The notes under the pieces are model-generated. The model did not search any database, was not told the DNA's origin, and saw only the letters and a list, made by a program, of their open reading frames with translations. From Candidatus Solincola daggyaiensis (GTDB lineage Bacteria > Actinomycetota > Geothermincolia > Geothermincolales > RBG-13-55-18): a stretch of DNA of 43,049 nucleotides. The position numbers and the translations under genes are program-made. Positions within the stretch are counted from its first letter, which is position 1; every line of letters begins with the position of its first letter. Location: assembly GCA_015711825.1 (NCBI GenBank), contig JACVJD010000014.1, positions 1 through 43,049 of the forward strand, read 5' to 3'. Below, in pieces: positions 24,279 through 37,803 of this stretch.

Positions 24279-25031
24279 TCAGCTCCTGTTCCATGCGAGA
24301 AGGCGGAGATACTCGCAAAGGATCTCCGAGGCGGAGCCGGTCCCTATGCGGTTGGCTCCCGCCTGCACCATCTCCAGCACCTGGGACAGCCGCCGTATCC
24401 CCCCGCTCGCCTTCACGCCGAACCCCGGCCCCACCGTCTCGCGCAGGAAGGCGACCTCCTCCGCCTTCGCCCCCGTCGGCCCGAAACCGCTGGAGGTATT
24501 GATGGAATCGGCGCCGGCCTCCATGGCGATGAGGGCGCCCGCGCGCATGTCCTCGCGGCTCAGGTAACAGGTTTCCAGTATCACCTTGACCACGATATGC
24601 CCCTCGCCCTTGGCGGCGTCGTAGCGGCGCGCCAGCCGAACCACCTCGGAGATATCTTCCCTCACCCTTTGGTAGCGACGGGAGCGCAGGGCGGAGATGT
24701 TCACTACCATGTCCAGCTCCTTCGCTCCTTGCTGCAAGGCGAACACCGCCTCCGCCTTTTTGGCGTCCGTGGAGGCAAACCCGAAGGGATAGCCTATGGC
24801 GGCACCAGGGCTGACCGCGCTTCCCTCCAGCTCCACCCTGGCCATGGGCAGGTAATAGAGGGGCACGAAGGCGCATCTGAAACCGGCGTCGGCCGCTTCG
24901 CGCAGGAACTCCAGGTATTCGCGTTCCTCCGCCTCCGGCTTGAGCATGACGGCGTCGATGAAGTAGGTAAGCCCTCCCACCTCCGGGAAGACGCGCAGGA
25001 CCTCCTCTCTCGCCGTGGGGGCGTCGTTCAT
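24279..25031 (-). CDS. deoC: Deoxyribose-phosphate aldolase
   Basis: DeoC cleaves 2-deoxyribose 5-phosphate to acetaldehyde and glyceraldehyde 3-phosphate in nucleoside breakdown. The 250-residue TIM-barrel protein has DMVVNI (Asp107), VKVILET with the Schiff-base Lys149, SINTSSGF, and GVKASGGIR with the second active-site Lys207. Length is slightly above that of bacterial short forms because of an N-terminal extension. Its ATG overlaps the mgtE stop as ATGA, so it is translated with mgtE. It is the last gene of an era-mgtE-deoC unit; 337 bp holding the RNA gene follow. Confidence 0.93.
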   Translation of the reverse strand: MNDAPTAREEVLRVFPEVGGLTYFIDAVMLKPEAEEREYLEFLREAADAGFRCAFVPLYYLPMARVELEGSAVSPGAAIGYPFGFASTDAKKAEAVFALQQGAKELDMVVNISALRSRRYQRVREDISEVVRLARRYDAAKGEGHIVVKVILETCYLSREDMRAGALIAMEAGADSINTSSGFGPTGAKAEEVAFLRETVGPGFGVKASGGIRRLSQVLEMVQAGANRIGTGSASEILCEYLRLLAWNRS

Positions 25032-26377
25032 ATCAGCACAATCCCGATGAGGACATATACCGCGAGGCCGAGTATATCCATCAAGGTGGCCAGAAAAGGC
25101 TCCGAGGCTTTCGAGGGGTCCCTGCCCAGGGCCTTGAGCAGGAGGGGAAGGGCGCTCCCCACCAGAGTGGCGAAGACGATGGTACAGGCCATGGCCGTGC
25201 CCACCACTATCCCTATACGGGCGCTCTCGCCCACGGAACGGGCAAAAACGGAGATTATCGCCCCGCTCGCAACCGCTATCCCCACCCCGATGAGCGACTC
25301 GTGGAGAACGCTTCCCGCAAACCTCCTCCCTCCCTCACCCTCGCCGAGAACCTCCAACGCCATGCGCGTGGCGCTCTGCAACGATACCGTGCCCCCCATG
25401 GAAAGGATGGCGGGAATGAAGAAGACCAGGGCTATATGCGCCCGCATAGTCTCCGAATACGCCCTCAGGATACCCCCCGCCACCAGCAACTCCAACGCCA
25501 GGGCGATAAGCACCCAGGGGAGCCGGCCCACGATGGCGGCCAGGAAGGGGTTGCGTTCCCTGCCCTCCTCCGTTTCCCAGGTGCCCGCCAGGCTGTAAAG
25601 GTCTTCCCTGGCCTCCTCCTCTATGACGTCCATGACGTCGTCCACGGTCACGATGCCCAGCAACCTTCCCTCGCCATCGACCACGGGGACGGCCAGCAAG
25701 TCGTAGCGGTCGATGAGGGTGGCTACTCTCTCCTGGTCCTCCTCCGGCCTCACGGTGATGAGATTGCGCTGCATGATCTCCGCCACCGGCACTTCGGGGT
25801 CGGCGACGATGAGCTCGCGCAGGGAAGTGACCCCGCTCAGCCTTCCTTCCATATCATGGTAATATACATAGTAGATCATCTCGATGTTCTCGGGGGCCTC
25901 CCTCAGCTTCTCCAGCACCTCCCCTACCGTCAGCCCGTCGCTGAGGCGCATGGCGTCCGGGGTCATGAGCCCCCCCGCCGTCTCTTCCCCGTGCGCCATA
26001 AGGCGCCGCAGCTGACCCGCCCGGTCCGGGCTCATTCCCGCCAGCAACGCCTCTGCGGTCTTGGGGGGGAGATCCGCCAGGAGGTCGACGGCGTCGTCGG
26101 GAGGCATCTCCGATATGATGCGGGTTGCCAGGCCCCTGGCGAGACCCTGCATCACCTCCACCTGCCCCTCCTCGGACATCTCCAGCAAGGCCTCCGAGGA
26201 CTCCTCCACGTCCCAGGCCTTGAAGATACGCAGGCGGTCTTGATAGGGAATGCCCTCCAGGACCTCGGCGGCGTCGGCGGGCTGCAGGCCCTCAAGCAGC
26301 GCCAAGGCCGCGGCCATCTTCCCCTGGGAGAGGAGGTCGCTCAGGCTCTCCCCCAACACCTTGTTCCTGTCCTCCAT
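25028..26377 (-). CDS. mgtE: Magnesium transporter MgtE
   Basis: MgtE is a dimeric Mg2+ channel gated by cytosolic Mg2+. The 449-residue product has the helical N-domain (about 15-130, with EMPPDDAVDLLADLPP), two CBS domains (about 135-260, with TVDDVMDVIEEEAREDL), a connecting helix, and five membrane segments (about 285-449), including FFIPAILSMGGTVSLQSATRMAL, the conserved pore region. Length is normal. It sits 34 bp after era. No M-box-like leader is visible, so it is probably expressed with era. Confidence 0.95.
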   Translation of the reverse strand: MEDRNKVLGESLSDLLSQGKMAAALALLEGLQPADAAEVLEGIPYQDRLRIFKAWDVEESSEALLEMSEEGQVEVMQGLARGLATRIISEMPPDDAVDLLADLPPKTAEALLAGMSPDRAGQLRRLMAHGEETAGGLMTPDAMRLSDGLTVGEVLEKLREAPENIEMIYYVYYHDMEGRLSGVTSLRELIVADPEVPVAEIMQRNLITVRPEEDQERVATLIDRYDLLAVPVVDGEGRLLGIVTVDDVMDVIEEEAREDLYSLAGTWETEEGRERNPFLAAIVGRLPWVLIALALELLVAGGILRAYSETMRAHIALVFFIPAILSMGGTVSLQSATRMALEVLGEGEGGRRFAGSVLHESLIGVGIAVASGAIISVFARSVGESARIGIVVGTAMACTIVFATLVGSALPLLLKALGRDPSKASEPFLATLMDILGLAVYVLIGIVLI

Positions 26378-26411
26378 GCGCGAACCCCCGCTTATCGCAT
26401 ACGTGCCGCCC

Positions 26412-27308
26412 TCAGTACCCCAGACGCCTCACCATCTGCGGCCTCTTCGCCCAGTCCTTCTCCACCGCCACCTTGAGCTGGAGGAAAACCCTCTCGCCCA
26501 GCAGGGGCTCTATCTCCGCGCGCGCCCTGCTGCCGATATCCTTGAGCATCCTGCCTCCCTTGCCGATGATGATGCCCTTCTGGGACTCGCGTTCCACGTA
26601 GATGACCGCCTCTATGTACACCAGGTCCTTATCCTCCCGCCGCTCCATCTCCTCCACCGCCACCGCCACGCTGTGAGGGATCTCCTCGCGCGTGAGCTGC
26701 AGGACCTTCTCGCGGATGATCTCCGCCACGATAAAGGTCACCGGTTGGTCGGTGACCATGTCCTCGGGATAGTACTTGGGGCCCTCCGGCAACAGCTCCA
26801 CCACGCGCTCGATGAGGGCGTGCACGTTTTCCCCCGTCTTCGCCGAAAGGGGTATCAGGTCGGCGAACTCGCCCAGCTTGGAGGCCACCGCCGTCTGCGC
26901 CTCGAGCTGGTCGCGGGTGAGGCGGTCGATCTTGTTGAGCACGGCCACCACCGGCGTCTCCAGTTCCGCCAGCTCGCCCGCGATGAAAAGGTCCCCCTTG
27001 CCGATGGTCTGGGTGCCGTCGAGGATGAAGACCACCGCGTCCACCTCCTCGAGGGTCTCCCGCACCGCCTTGTTGAGCCTCTCCCCCAAGGCGTTTTTGG
27101 GTTTGTGAAAACCCGGGGTGTCCACGAAGACGATCTGGGCGTCCTCGCGCGTCAGCACGCAGCGGATTTTATTGCGGGTGGTCTGCGGTTTCTCGGAGAT
27201 GATGGCCAGCTTGCGGTGCATGAGGTTGTTCAGAAGCGTGGATTTCCCCACGTTCGGCCGGCCCACCAGGCCGACGAAACCGGATCGGTAAGGGCTTTCC
27301 TCCTCCAA
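26412..27308 (-). CDS. era: GTPase Era
   Basis: Era is a GTPase that binds the 3' end of 16S rRNA and assists 30S maturation. The 298-residue product has the G1 motif GRPNVGKS (16-23), G2 TTRNKIR, G3 DTPG, G4 NKID, and a C-terminal KH domain with IIGKGGRMLKDIGSRARAEIE. Length is normal. It starts at TTG 27308, preceded by AAGGGGGG. It lies 185 bp downstream of rodA and upstream of mgtE-deoC. Confidence 0.97.
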   Translation of the reverse strand: MEEESPYRSGFVGLVGRPNVGKSTLLNNLMHRKLAIISEKPQTTRNKIRCVLTREDAQIVFVDTPGFHKPKNALGERLNKAVRETLEEVDAVVFILDGTQTIGKGDLFIAGELAELETPVVAVLNKIDRLTRDQLEAQTAVASKLGEFADLIPLSAKTGENVHALIERVVELLPEGPKYYPEDMVTDQPVTFIVAEIIREKVLQLTREEIPHSVAVAVEEMERREDKDLVYIEAVIYVERESQKGIIIGKGGRMLKDIGSRARAEIEPLLGERVFLQLKVAVEKDWAKRPQMVRRLGY

Positions 27309-27397
27309 AGAACCCCCCTTTCATCGGCCGCGCACACCTGCGCGCGACGCTTCAACGGCGCCCGCCGCGGCCCTATCTCGAGATCGACACCAAAGAT

Positions 27398-27406
27398 ATT
27401 ATCTCA
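27398..27406 (-). promoter_or_regulatory. Possible extended -10 promoter for era-mgtE-deoC
   Basis: On the minus strand TGAGATAAT (27398-27406) has the TGn extension in front of a near-consensus -10 box, about 90 bp before era. There is no convincing -35 hexamer. Read-through from rodA is also possible. Confidence 0.3.
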
Positions 27407-27493
27407 CGAGCGGCCGTGCTTGCCCCCATGCCGCGCGTCGCGCTTTCGACCCCGTCCCCTTTCCATGTCTCATCCGGCCCTTGCGCCCCGGCG

Positions 27494-28669
27494 CTAGATC
27501 TGGGAGAACCTCCTCATCTGGATATTGGTCAGCAGCCCCACGCAGGCCAGGCTGACGATGAGGTTGTTGCCGCCGTAGCTTATGAAGGGCAGCGGGATAC
27601 CGGTGATGGGCATGATGCCGATGGTCATGCCGATGTTCACCACCACCTGAAACGCGAACATGCAAACGATCCCGAAGGCGATCATGGTGCCGTAGAAATC
27701 GCGGGAGTTGTTGGCGATGCGCACCGCCCTCCACAGGAAGAGGCAGAAGACCCCGATCAGGAGCATGGCTCCCAGCATACCGAGCTCCTCGCCGATGACC
27801 GCGAAGATGAAGTCCGTGTGGTGCGCGGGGATGAAGTTCAGGTTGGTCTGGGTTCCCTGCATCAGCCCTTTGCCCACCAGCTGTCCCGACCCTATGGCTA
27901 TCTTGGACTGCAGGAGATGGTATCCCGCTTCCTGGATATTAGAGCCCTGGCGCAGGAAAGCCGCGAAGCGCTCCACCTGGTAGGGCTTGAAGACGTGGAA
28001 AACGAAACCGAAGACGAAGCCCATGACCCCTGCTCCCACCAGCCCCAGCCAGTATCTCATACGGCATCCTACCAGGAAGAGCATGCCCAAAAGGATAGCG
28101 GCGAGGACCAGGGTGGTGCCCAGGTCGGGCTGGAGAAAGACCAGGAGCATGTAAGGCGTCGCCCAGGCCACGGGGAGCATGAAGCTGCGCAAGGAATCGG
28201 GGTCCGCCTTGTTGTCGGAGAAGAAGTTGGCGAGCACCAGGATAAGGACCAGCTTGCAGTACTCCGAGGGCTGGAAATTGATGAACCCCAGCGATATCCA
28301 GCGCGAAGAGCCCATCACGCGCTCCGTCAACAGCACCGCCATCAACAGCACCAGGAAGAAGCCGTAAACGAAAGGGCTGGCCACCTTGAGGCGACGGTAA
28401 TCGAAGCTCATCAACAACCCCATGAGCACCAGTCCGATGAGCAGGTTCACGGCGGTGCGCAGTACGTAGTAAGTGGGATTGCCGGTGATGTCGTCGCGGG
28501 TGGCGCTGTACTGGATGAGCATGCCGAACCCCACCAGGAAAAGGGTGAGGGCGAGGAGGGTCCAGTCCACGTGGCGGATGGGAAGCCCGCTCAGGCGGCG
28601 GGCGACCTCGTCCGTCTGCCTCCTCTCCGTCACCTTGGGCGCGAGCACCCTGCCCAGCCTCTGCGGCAA
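27494..28669 (-). CDS. rodA: Rod-shape peptidoglycan glycosyltransferase RodA (SEDS family)
   Basis: RodA polymerises glycan strands during side-wall growth, with PBP2 as its transpeptidase partner. The 391-residue product has about ten membrane segments and SEDS motifs: GSSRWISLGFINFQPSEYCKL, LVFLQPDLGTTLVL with the catalytic-site Asp, HTDFIFAVIGEELG, and GIPLPFISYGGNNL near the end. It starts at TTG 28669, eight bases after AGGAGG, overlapping nothing; mrdA ends 12 bp upstream. The N-terminal 30 residues are polar. It is the last gene of the mre operon. Confidence 0.95.
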   Translation of the reverse strand: MPQRLGRVLAPKVTERRQTDEVARRLSGLPIRHVDWTLLALTLFLVGFGMLIQYSATRDDITGNPTYYVLRTAVNLLIGLVLMGLLMSFDYRRLKVASPFVYGFFLVLLMAVLLTERVMGSSRWISLGFINFQPSEYCKLVLILVLANFFSDNKADPDSLRSFMLPVAWATPYMLLVFLQPDLGTTLVLAAILLGMLFLVGCRMRYWLGLVGAGVMGFVFGFVFHVFKPYQVERFAAFLRQGSNIQEAGYHLLQSKIAIGSGQLVGKGLMQGTQTNLNFIPAHHTDFIFAVIGEELGMLGAMLLIGVFCLFLWRAVRIANNSRDFYGTMIAFGIVCMFAFQVVVNIGMTIGIMPITGIPLPFISYGGNNLIVSLACVGLLTNIQMRRFSQI

Positions 28670-28681
28670 ACCCGCTTCCTC

Positions 28682-30637
28682 CTAGTCTCCCACCGGGGGT
28701 CCGATCTGGCCCTGGCCCGGCTCTATGTTGTAGATATACTCGAGGATGCGACGCGCCACCGGCGCCGCCATGGCGCCTCCGAAGCCGCCCTCCTCGATCA
28801 TCACCACCACCACGTACTGGGGATCGTTGGCGGGGGCGTAGCAGGCGAACCACGCGCAGGGCTGCTTGCCCTGCACCTCCGCGGTCCCCGTTTTGCCGGC
28901 CACCGGCACCGCCTGGAGGGGAAAGCCCTGGAAGGCCCCCGCCGCGGTGCCCTGGCCCGAGGTCACGCCCGCGAGGGCGGAACGTATCACCGCCAGCCTT
29001 TCCTTGTCCACGTGCACTCCTAAGATGTTGTCGGCGCTGGTGATGTCGCCTATCTTCTGGGGCTGGATTACCTCCACCGTCTCCCCTTGCCAGGTGATGA
29101 CCTCCTTGCCCACGTGGGGACGGAAGAAGGGGCCGTTGTTGGCGACGGCCGCGTATGCGTTTGCCAGCTGCAGGGGAGTGACCAGCACGTCGCCCTGTCC
29201 CACCGCGAGGTTGACGGTGTCCCCGGGATACCAGCGCTGGTAGTCCGGGTTGCCCTGGTTGAACTCCCACTTCCATTGCGGGGTCGGCACCCTGCCCTCG
29301 AACTCGTTGGGGAGATCCACCCCCGTCAAGCTGCCCAGTCCCGCCAAGCGGGCGTAATCCTGCAGCTTCGTCACCCAGCCCTCCTTCTCGCGGTTCTCGT
29401 AAAGCGAATACCCGAGGTCGTAGAAGACCACGTCGCAGGACTCCACGATGGCGTGGGTGAAATCGAGCGCCCCGTGCGTCCCCCAGCAGGTCTTGGGGAA
29501 CTGCTGGAACTCGCCACGGTTGAAGACATGGTTGCAGTAGAAAGGCGAGTAGGCCGTCACCCCAAGATCTTGAAGCGCGGCCATGGCCGTGATCACCTTG
29601 AAGGTGGATCCGGGCGGGTACTGTCCCACGATGGCGCGGTTGTTAAGAGGATAGTTGTTGGCGGGGTCGTTGAGGATAGCCCATTCCTCCTCGTCGATGC
29701 CTCCCACGAAGTTCTCCAGGTTGAAGGTGGGCTCGCTGGCCATGGCGAGTATCTCGCCGTTGCGCGGATCCAGGACCACCGCCGCCCCGGCGGGGGCGGA
29801 GTAGTTCCTCTCCCTCTCCTTGTCGTAATAGGTGCGCGCCCTCTCCATGCCCTCGCGCAGGGCCTCCTCCACCGCCTTCTGGAGATCCTTGTCCAGGGTG
29901 AGGATGACCGTCTTCCCGGGGTTGCGCTCCGCCTCCCCGAGCACGCGCAGGGGCTTTCCCGAGGCGTCCACCTCCACGATGCGCTTGCCGTCTATGCCGC
30001 GCAGGGTGTCCTCGTAGTAGGCCTCCACGCCCGAGGTGCCCACGATGTCCCCGGCCTTGTATCCCTTGTCCTTGAGGCTTGTCAACTGCTCCTGGCTGAT
30101 CTGCCCCAGGTAGCCGAGGACGTGGGCGGCCAGGGCCTCCTCGCCCTCGTGGTACTCGCGCACCGGCATCTCGTCCGCCTCCACCCAGGGAAAGTCCACC
30201 TGCCTCTCGGCGATGAAAAAATACACCTCGGGGTCGACGTCCTTTTTGATGAGCACCGGCTTATGGGGCTGCACCTCGTTTCCCTCCAGCTTTTTGAGGA
30301 TGTCCTCGGGCCTCATGTCCAGCATCTCCGCCAGGCGGGCCACCTCCCCCTCCTTGTCCTCGAGCTTCTCGAACTCGGTGGGGAGCACGAATATGGAGAG
30401 GGCCTGGCGATTGATGACCATCTCCTTCCCGTTGCGATCCAGGATATTGCCGCGGTTGGCCTCCAGGGGGACCTCGCGGATACGGTTGCCCTCCGCCATC
30501 ACCTTGTAATGGTCGCCCTGCACCACCTGCAGGAACCACAACCGCACCACCAGCACCGCGAACAGCGCCGCGAGGAACATCACGAAGAGGGTGAAGCGGT
30601 GGACCATGGCTCCCTGCTGCTGGGGATTAACGGGCAT
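28682..30637 (-). CDS. mrdA: Penicillin-binding protein 2 (elongation transpeptidase)
   Basis: PBP2 cross-links peptidoglycan in the elongasome. The 651-residue protein has one N-terminal membrane helix (about 13-38) and the dimerisation/pedestal domain with ANRGNILDRNG (60-70). The transpeptidase domain has SxxK at Ser344-Lys347 (GSTFK), SxN-type SCD at 400-402 and KTG at 582-584. SCD in place of SxN is normal for PBP2. ATG 30637 has GGAGAGCCC before it. It is 21 bp after mreD and 12 bp before rodA. Confidence 0.96.
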   Translation of the reverse strand: MPVNPQQQGAMVHRFTLFVMFLAALFAVLVVRLWFLQVVQGDHYKVMAEGNRIREVPLEANRGNILDRNGKEMVINRQALSIFVLPTEFEKLEDKEGEVARLAEMLDMRPEDILKKLEGNEVQPHKPVLIKKDVDPEVYFFIAERQVDFPWVEADEMPVREYHEGEEALAAHVLGYLGQISQEQLTSLKDKGYKAGDIVGTSGVEAYYEDTLRGIDGKRIVEVDASGKPLRVLGEAERNPGKTVILTLDKDLQKAVEEALREGMERARTYYDKERERNYSAPAGAAVVLDPRNGEILAMASEPTFNLENFVGGIDEEEWAILNDPANNYPLNNRAIVGQYPPGSTFKVITAMAALQDLGVTAYSPFYCNHVFNRGEFQQFPKTCWGTHGALDFTHAIVESCDVVFYDLGYSLYENREKEGWVTKLQDYARLAGLGSLTGVDLPNEFEGRVPTPQWKWEFNQGNPDYQRWYPGDTVNLAVGQGDVLVTPLQLANAYAAVANNGPFFRPHVGKEVITWQGETVEVIQPQKIGDITSADNILGVHVDKERLAVIRSALAGVTSGQGTAAGAFQGFPLQAVPVAGKTGTAEVQGKQPCAWFACYAPANDPQYVVVVMIEEGGFGGAMAAPVARRILEYIYNIEPGQGQIGPPVGD

Positions 30638-30658
30638 GGGCTCTCCACCTCCCCCGTC

Positions 30659-31159
30659 TCATTGGAACATGAGGGACCTCTCCTCCCCCAGGGCGAAACG
30701 TCCGATCACCGGGTATATGGCCAGGGTGAGCAGGGCGTTGTAGAGGGCCAGGCCGGCGATGATGCCGAAGCTGAAGGGAGGGCGGTCTTCCAGGCCCACC
30801 ATGGCCCAGGTGGCGAACTTCACCAACTCGTGGAGGATGGAGGCGAAGAACACGATGGCCATGGGCCAGGCCACCGACTTGGAGACGATGCGCTGCCGAA
30901 GCTCGCCGCTGAAATAGCCGATGATGGTCTTGGCGAAGGCGCCGACCCCCAGCACCGCGGTGGAGAAGACGTCCTCCAGCAGGCCGCCGAAGAACCCGAA
31001 AAGAGCCCCCTGGCCCGGGCCCTCGAAGAGAGCCCAGCATACCGTGGCCACCAGCAGCACGTCGGGCCTCACCGAGCCCACGCCGATCTCCGGGGCCACC
31101 GTGAGCTGCACCAGCAAAGCCAGCACCAGCACCACGAAAAAGGTCAACCTTCGATGCAT
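30659..31159 (-). CDS. mreD: Rod shape-determining protein MreD
   Basis: MreD is an integral membrane protein of the elongasome. The roughly 166-residue product has about five membrane segments and the family features SVRPDVLLVATVCWALFEGPGQGALFGFFGGLLEDV. Position between mreC and mrdA confirms the call. I chose ATG 31159, five bases after GAGG; GTG 31162 directly upstream is an alternative. mreC ends 7 bp before it. Confidence 0.93.
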   Translation of the reverse strand: MHRRLTFFVVLVLALLVQLTVAPEIGVGSVRPDVLLVATVCWALFEGPGQGALFGFFGGLLEDVFSTAVLGVGAFAKTIIGYFSGELRQRIVSKSVAWPMAIVFFASILHELVKFATWAMVGLEDRPPFSFGIIAGLALYNALLTLAIYPVIGRFALGEERSLMFQ

Positions 31160-31166
31160 CACCGCC

Positions 31167-32030
31167 TCACCTTCTCCCCGCGGCCTCGATGGGAGCGGTG
31201 CGCGGCGGCGGCGATACCACCACCATCACCCGGTTCAACCGCGTCAGGCGGGCGCGCGGCTCGATGACGATCCCCACCGAGAGGTCCGCCCTGCGCTCGC
31301 TGATCTCGGTGATGTTTCCGACCGGAAGCCCCGCGGGGCAGGTTCCCCCCAGGCCGGAGGTCACCACCAGATCCCCGGTCTTCACCTCCGCGTCCTGGTT
31401 GAGCAGCTCCAGGCGCACCCCGTTCCTGCCCTCGCCCCGCAACACCCCCAGTTCCCCGTTGGTCTGCAGCTTCGCGCCCACCGAACTCTTCTCGTCGGTG
31501 ATCAACTGCACCACCGAGGCCTCCGAGGTGCAGAGGATTATCCTTCCCGCCAGGCTGCCGTCCTCGCTGAGGACGGCCATATATTCCCGCAGCCCGTCGG
31601 AATACCCCGCCCCTATCTGGATGGTCTGCTCCCAGATGTCGGGGTTGGCCCCGATGACGTCCACCACCAGGAACTCGAAGCCCGGGTTGTTCTCCTTCAC
31701 CGCGATCATGCTCTTGAGCTCCTCGTTTTCCAGCCTCAGGGCCTCCAGCTCGTCCACCCTCCCCTGCATGTCGCGGAACTCCTCCCGCAGGCGGTCGCGC
31801 TCCCCCCTCGCCTTTCCCAGGTCCACCACGAAGCCGATGCCGTCCTTGACCGGGCTCAAGACCTTGCTCATGCCCTTCTGAAGCGGGGAGATGATGTCCA
31901 GGGAGAGGCGCTGCAGGCGATGAAAGAGGCCGTCCTTGCTCTCGCGCGAATAAACGGTGACCAAGAGCACGCAGATGACCACCAGGGTTATGACCAACGC
32001 CCTCTGCCTGCGGTTCTGTCTTTCGATCAT
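31167..32030 (-). CDS. mreC: Rod shape-determining protein MreC
   Basis: MreC is a membrane-anchored periplasmic/extracytoplasmic scaffold of the elongasome that activates PBP2. The 287-residue product has a basic N-terminus, one membrane helix (about 12-28, ALVITLVVICVLLVTVY), a coiled coil (about 70-110) and the beta-barrel domain ending in VTSGLGGTCPAGLPVGNI. That last motif (usually TSG...PxGIPVG) is the family signature. The open frame reaches back to 32105 inside mreB, but ATG 32030 gives the normal MreC N-terminus. It starts 17 bp after mreB, without a strong ribosome binding site. Confidence 0.93.
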   Translation of the reverse strand: MIERQNRRQRALVITLVVICVLLVTVYSRESKDGLFHRLQRLSLDIISPLQKGMSKVLSPVKDGIGFVVDLGKARGERDRLREEFRDMQGRVDELEALRLENEELKSMIAVKENNPGFEFLVVDVIGANPDIWEQTIQIGAGYSDGLREYMAVLSEDGSLAGRIILCTSEASVVQLITDEKSSVGAKLQTNGELGVLRGEGRNGVRLELLNQDAEVKTGDLVVTSGLGGTCPAGLPVGNITEISERRADLSVGIVIEPRARLTRLNRVMVVVSPPPRTAPIEAAGRR

Positions 32031-32047
32031 GATCGTCCGGCCCCGGT

Positions 32048-33148
<1,101 letters not shown>

Positions 33149-33194
33149 CACGCGGCGTTCTCGACCTGCCGGCAACCGCGGCCCGGGCCTCGCT

Positions 33195-33605
33195 TCAGAG
33201 GCCGGGGAAGAATATGCCCACCTCGCGCTCCGCGCTCTCCGGGCCGTCGGAGCCGTGCACGACGTTCTCGGTGATCCGCACCGCGAAATCTCCCCGGATG
33301 GTCCCGGGCGGAGCCTCCCTGGGGTCGGTGGGACCCATGAGCTTGCGCACCTGGGATATGGCCGCCTCTCCCTCCAGCACCATGGCCACTACCTCGCCGG
33401 AGGTGATAAAGGAGAGCAACTCGGGATAGAAGGGCTTTTCCAGGTGCTCGGCATAGTGGCGTGCCGCCAGCTCCTCGTCCACCAGGAGCATGCGCATGGC
33501 GGCGATGCGCAGCCCCTGCCTCTCGAAGCGCGAGATGACCTCGCCCACCAGCCCGCGCCTTACGCCGTCGGGCTTCACCAACACCAGCGTCCTCTCGATA
33601 GCCAT
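33195..33605 (-). CDS. ndk: Nucleoside-diphosphate kinase
   Basis: Ndk moves the terminal phosphate between nucleoside triphosphates and diphosphates. The 136-residue product begins [28 protein letters not shown] and has the active-site [12 protein letters not shown] with phospho-acceptor His117. Length and sequence are typical. It lies between folC (111 bp upstream) and mreB (about 107 bp downstream) on the same strand. Confidence 0.97.
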   Translation of the reverse strand: MAIERTLVLVKPDGVRRGLVGEVISRFERQGLRIAAMRMLLVDEELAARHYAEHLEKPFYPELLSFITSGEVVAMVLEGEAAISQVRKLMGPTDPREAPPGTIRGDFAVRITENVVHGSDGPESAEREVGIFFPGL

Positions 33606-33716
33606 GTTCTCCTCCGCGTCCCTCGGGGGTCAGGTCATCGATCCCGAGTATTCTGCCATTATCCTCCACTTAGGTAACGCCGCCGCCGGCGCTGAAACGC
33701 GTGCAGGCACCGGCTC

Positions 33717-35030
33717 CTATTCGGGCTTTAGGCCCAGCGCGGTCCTGGCCTCTCCCACCGTGTACAGCGAGCCGGTGACGCAGACCACATCGCTCACCGT
33801 GGCCAGGGTACGCGCGAACCTCACCGCTTCCCCCACCTGCTCCACCACCACGCAGTCCTTCCCCAGCCCCTTGACCATCTCCGCGAGGCGGTGCGCGGGG
33901 ATGGCGCGCTCGTCGCCGCTCTGGGTGGCCACCACCGTATGCGCCAGGGGGAGGAGCGACGCGAGCATGGCGAGCGCGTCCTTGTCCTCGAGTATGCCCA
34001 CCACCAGGATGCAGCGCTCGTAGTCCAGGTCGTTGGCCAGGACCTGCGCCAGCCGGCCCGCGCCGTCGGGGTTGTGTGCGCCGTCAAGGAGCAGGAGGGG
34101 GTCGCGTGAAACCACCTCCAGTCGCCCCGGCGACTTCACCCGCCGCAGCCCCATCTCCACCTCGGTGGAGGAGAGGGCGGCAAGGGTGCCGGCATAGCAC
34201 TCGCATGCCGCCACGGCGCACGCCGCGTTGACCGCCTGGTGATCGCCCAGCAGGGGCACGAAAAGCTCCGGGTATTCGCGCAGCAGGCCTCTGACGCCCA
34301 CCGCCTGCCCTATTCTTCCCGTGTCCACTCCGTAGGTGAGATTGTAGAGGAGTGAGAAGTCCCTCCCCAAAAGCTTCAGGTTGCTCCTCTTCTCCTCGCA
34401 GGCCCTTTCGATCACCTCCAGGGCCCCGGGATCGCCCACCGCGGAGATCACGTAGCTGTCCTCCTTGATGATCCCCGCCTTCTCCCAGGCTATCTTTTCC
34501 AGGGTATCGCCGAGCTCGGCCATGTGATCGAGGGCCACCCCGGTGATGATCTGCAGTCTCGAGTCCACCAGGTTGGTCGCGTCCCACCTTCCCCCGAGAC
34601 CCACCTCGATCACCCCCACCTCCACCTTGCGCTGGGCGAAATAACCAAAGGCCATGGCGGTGGTGACCTCGAAGTAACTCAAGGGGTCGCCGGTCTCGGC
34701 GTCCGTCTCCTCCACCAAGGGTATTATCCTCTCCAGCGTGGCGGCGAAATCGCGCTCGGAGATGGGCCTGCCGTCCACGCACATGCGCTCGGTGATGCTC
34801 TGCATGTGCGGAGAGGTATAGCGCCCCACCTTTCTTCCCCCCACCTCGAGGATGGAGGCCACCATGCGCGCCACCGAGGTCTTGCCGTTGGTCCCGGTGA
34901 TGTGGATGGAGGGGAACCGGAGTTGGGGGTCGCCCATCTTGGCGAGGAGCAGGCGTATGCGGTCGAGGCTCGGCTTGATGCCGTGCATGGCAGATTTCGC
35001 CAGGTACTCTTCGGCCGCCTTGAAATCCAT
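33717..35030 (-). CDS. folC: Folylpolyglutamate synthase / dihydrofolate synthase
   Basis: FolC joins glutamate to folates, and often also to dihydropteroate. The 437-residue Mur-ligase-fold protein has the P-loop TGTNGKTS (45-52), SPHMQSITERMCVDG, the VEVGLGGRWDATN motif with its Mg2+-binding residues, DHMAELGDTLEKIAWEKAGIIK, and LLLDGAHNPDGAGRLA near the C-terminal domain. Length is normal. It follows valS by about 110 bp, a common bacterial order (valS-folC). Confidence 0.96.
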   Translation of the reverse strand: MDFKAAEEYLAKSAMHGIKPSLDRIRLLLAKMGDPQLRFPSIHITGTNGKTSVARMVASILEVGGRKVGRYTSPHMQSITERMCVDGRPISERDFAATLERIIPLVEETDAETGDPLSYFEVTTAMAFGYFAQRKVEVGVIEVGLGGRWDATNLVDSRLQIITGVALDHMAELGDTLEKIAWEKAGIIKEDSYVISAVGDPGALEVIERACEEKRSNLKLLGRDFSLLYNLTYGVDTGRIGQAVGVRGLLREYPELFVPLLGDHQAVNAACAVAACECYAGTLAALSSTEVEMGLRRVKSPGRLEVVSRDPLLLLDGAHNPDGAGRLAQVLANDLDYERCILVVGILEDKDALAMLASLLPLAHTVVATQSGDERAIPAHRLAEMVKGLGKDCVVVEQVGEAVRFARTLATVSDVVCVTGSLYTVGEARTALGLKPE

Positions 35031-35142
35031 CTCTCCCCCTACAGGATCAGGGATCCGGCCTTGAACATATTCTCATGTATTCCCATGGCCCTATCCGAGC
35101 TCCTCCATCCTCATCAGCGTCGACGATCCGCGATCAAAGACC

Positions 35143-37803
<2,661 letters not shown>

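Noticed and set aside
26378-26411. M-box Mg2+ riboswitch before mgtE
   Set aside because: Only 34 bp separate era and mgtE, far too short for an M-box.
29087-31267. A 726-codon open frame on the plus strand opposite mrdA and mreD
   Set aside because: It is antisense to two clearly identified genes; its His/Leu/Gly/Gln-rich product is a typical reverse-frame shadow in GC-rich DNA.
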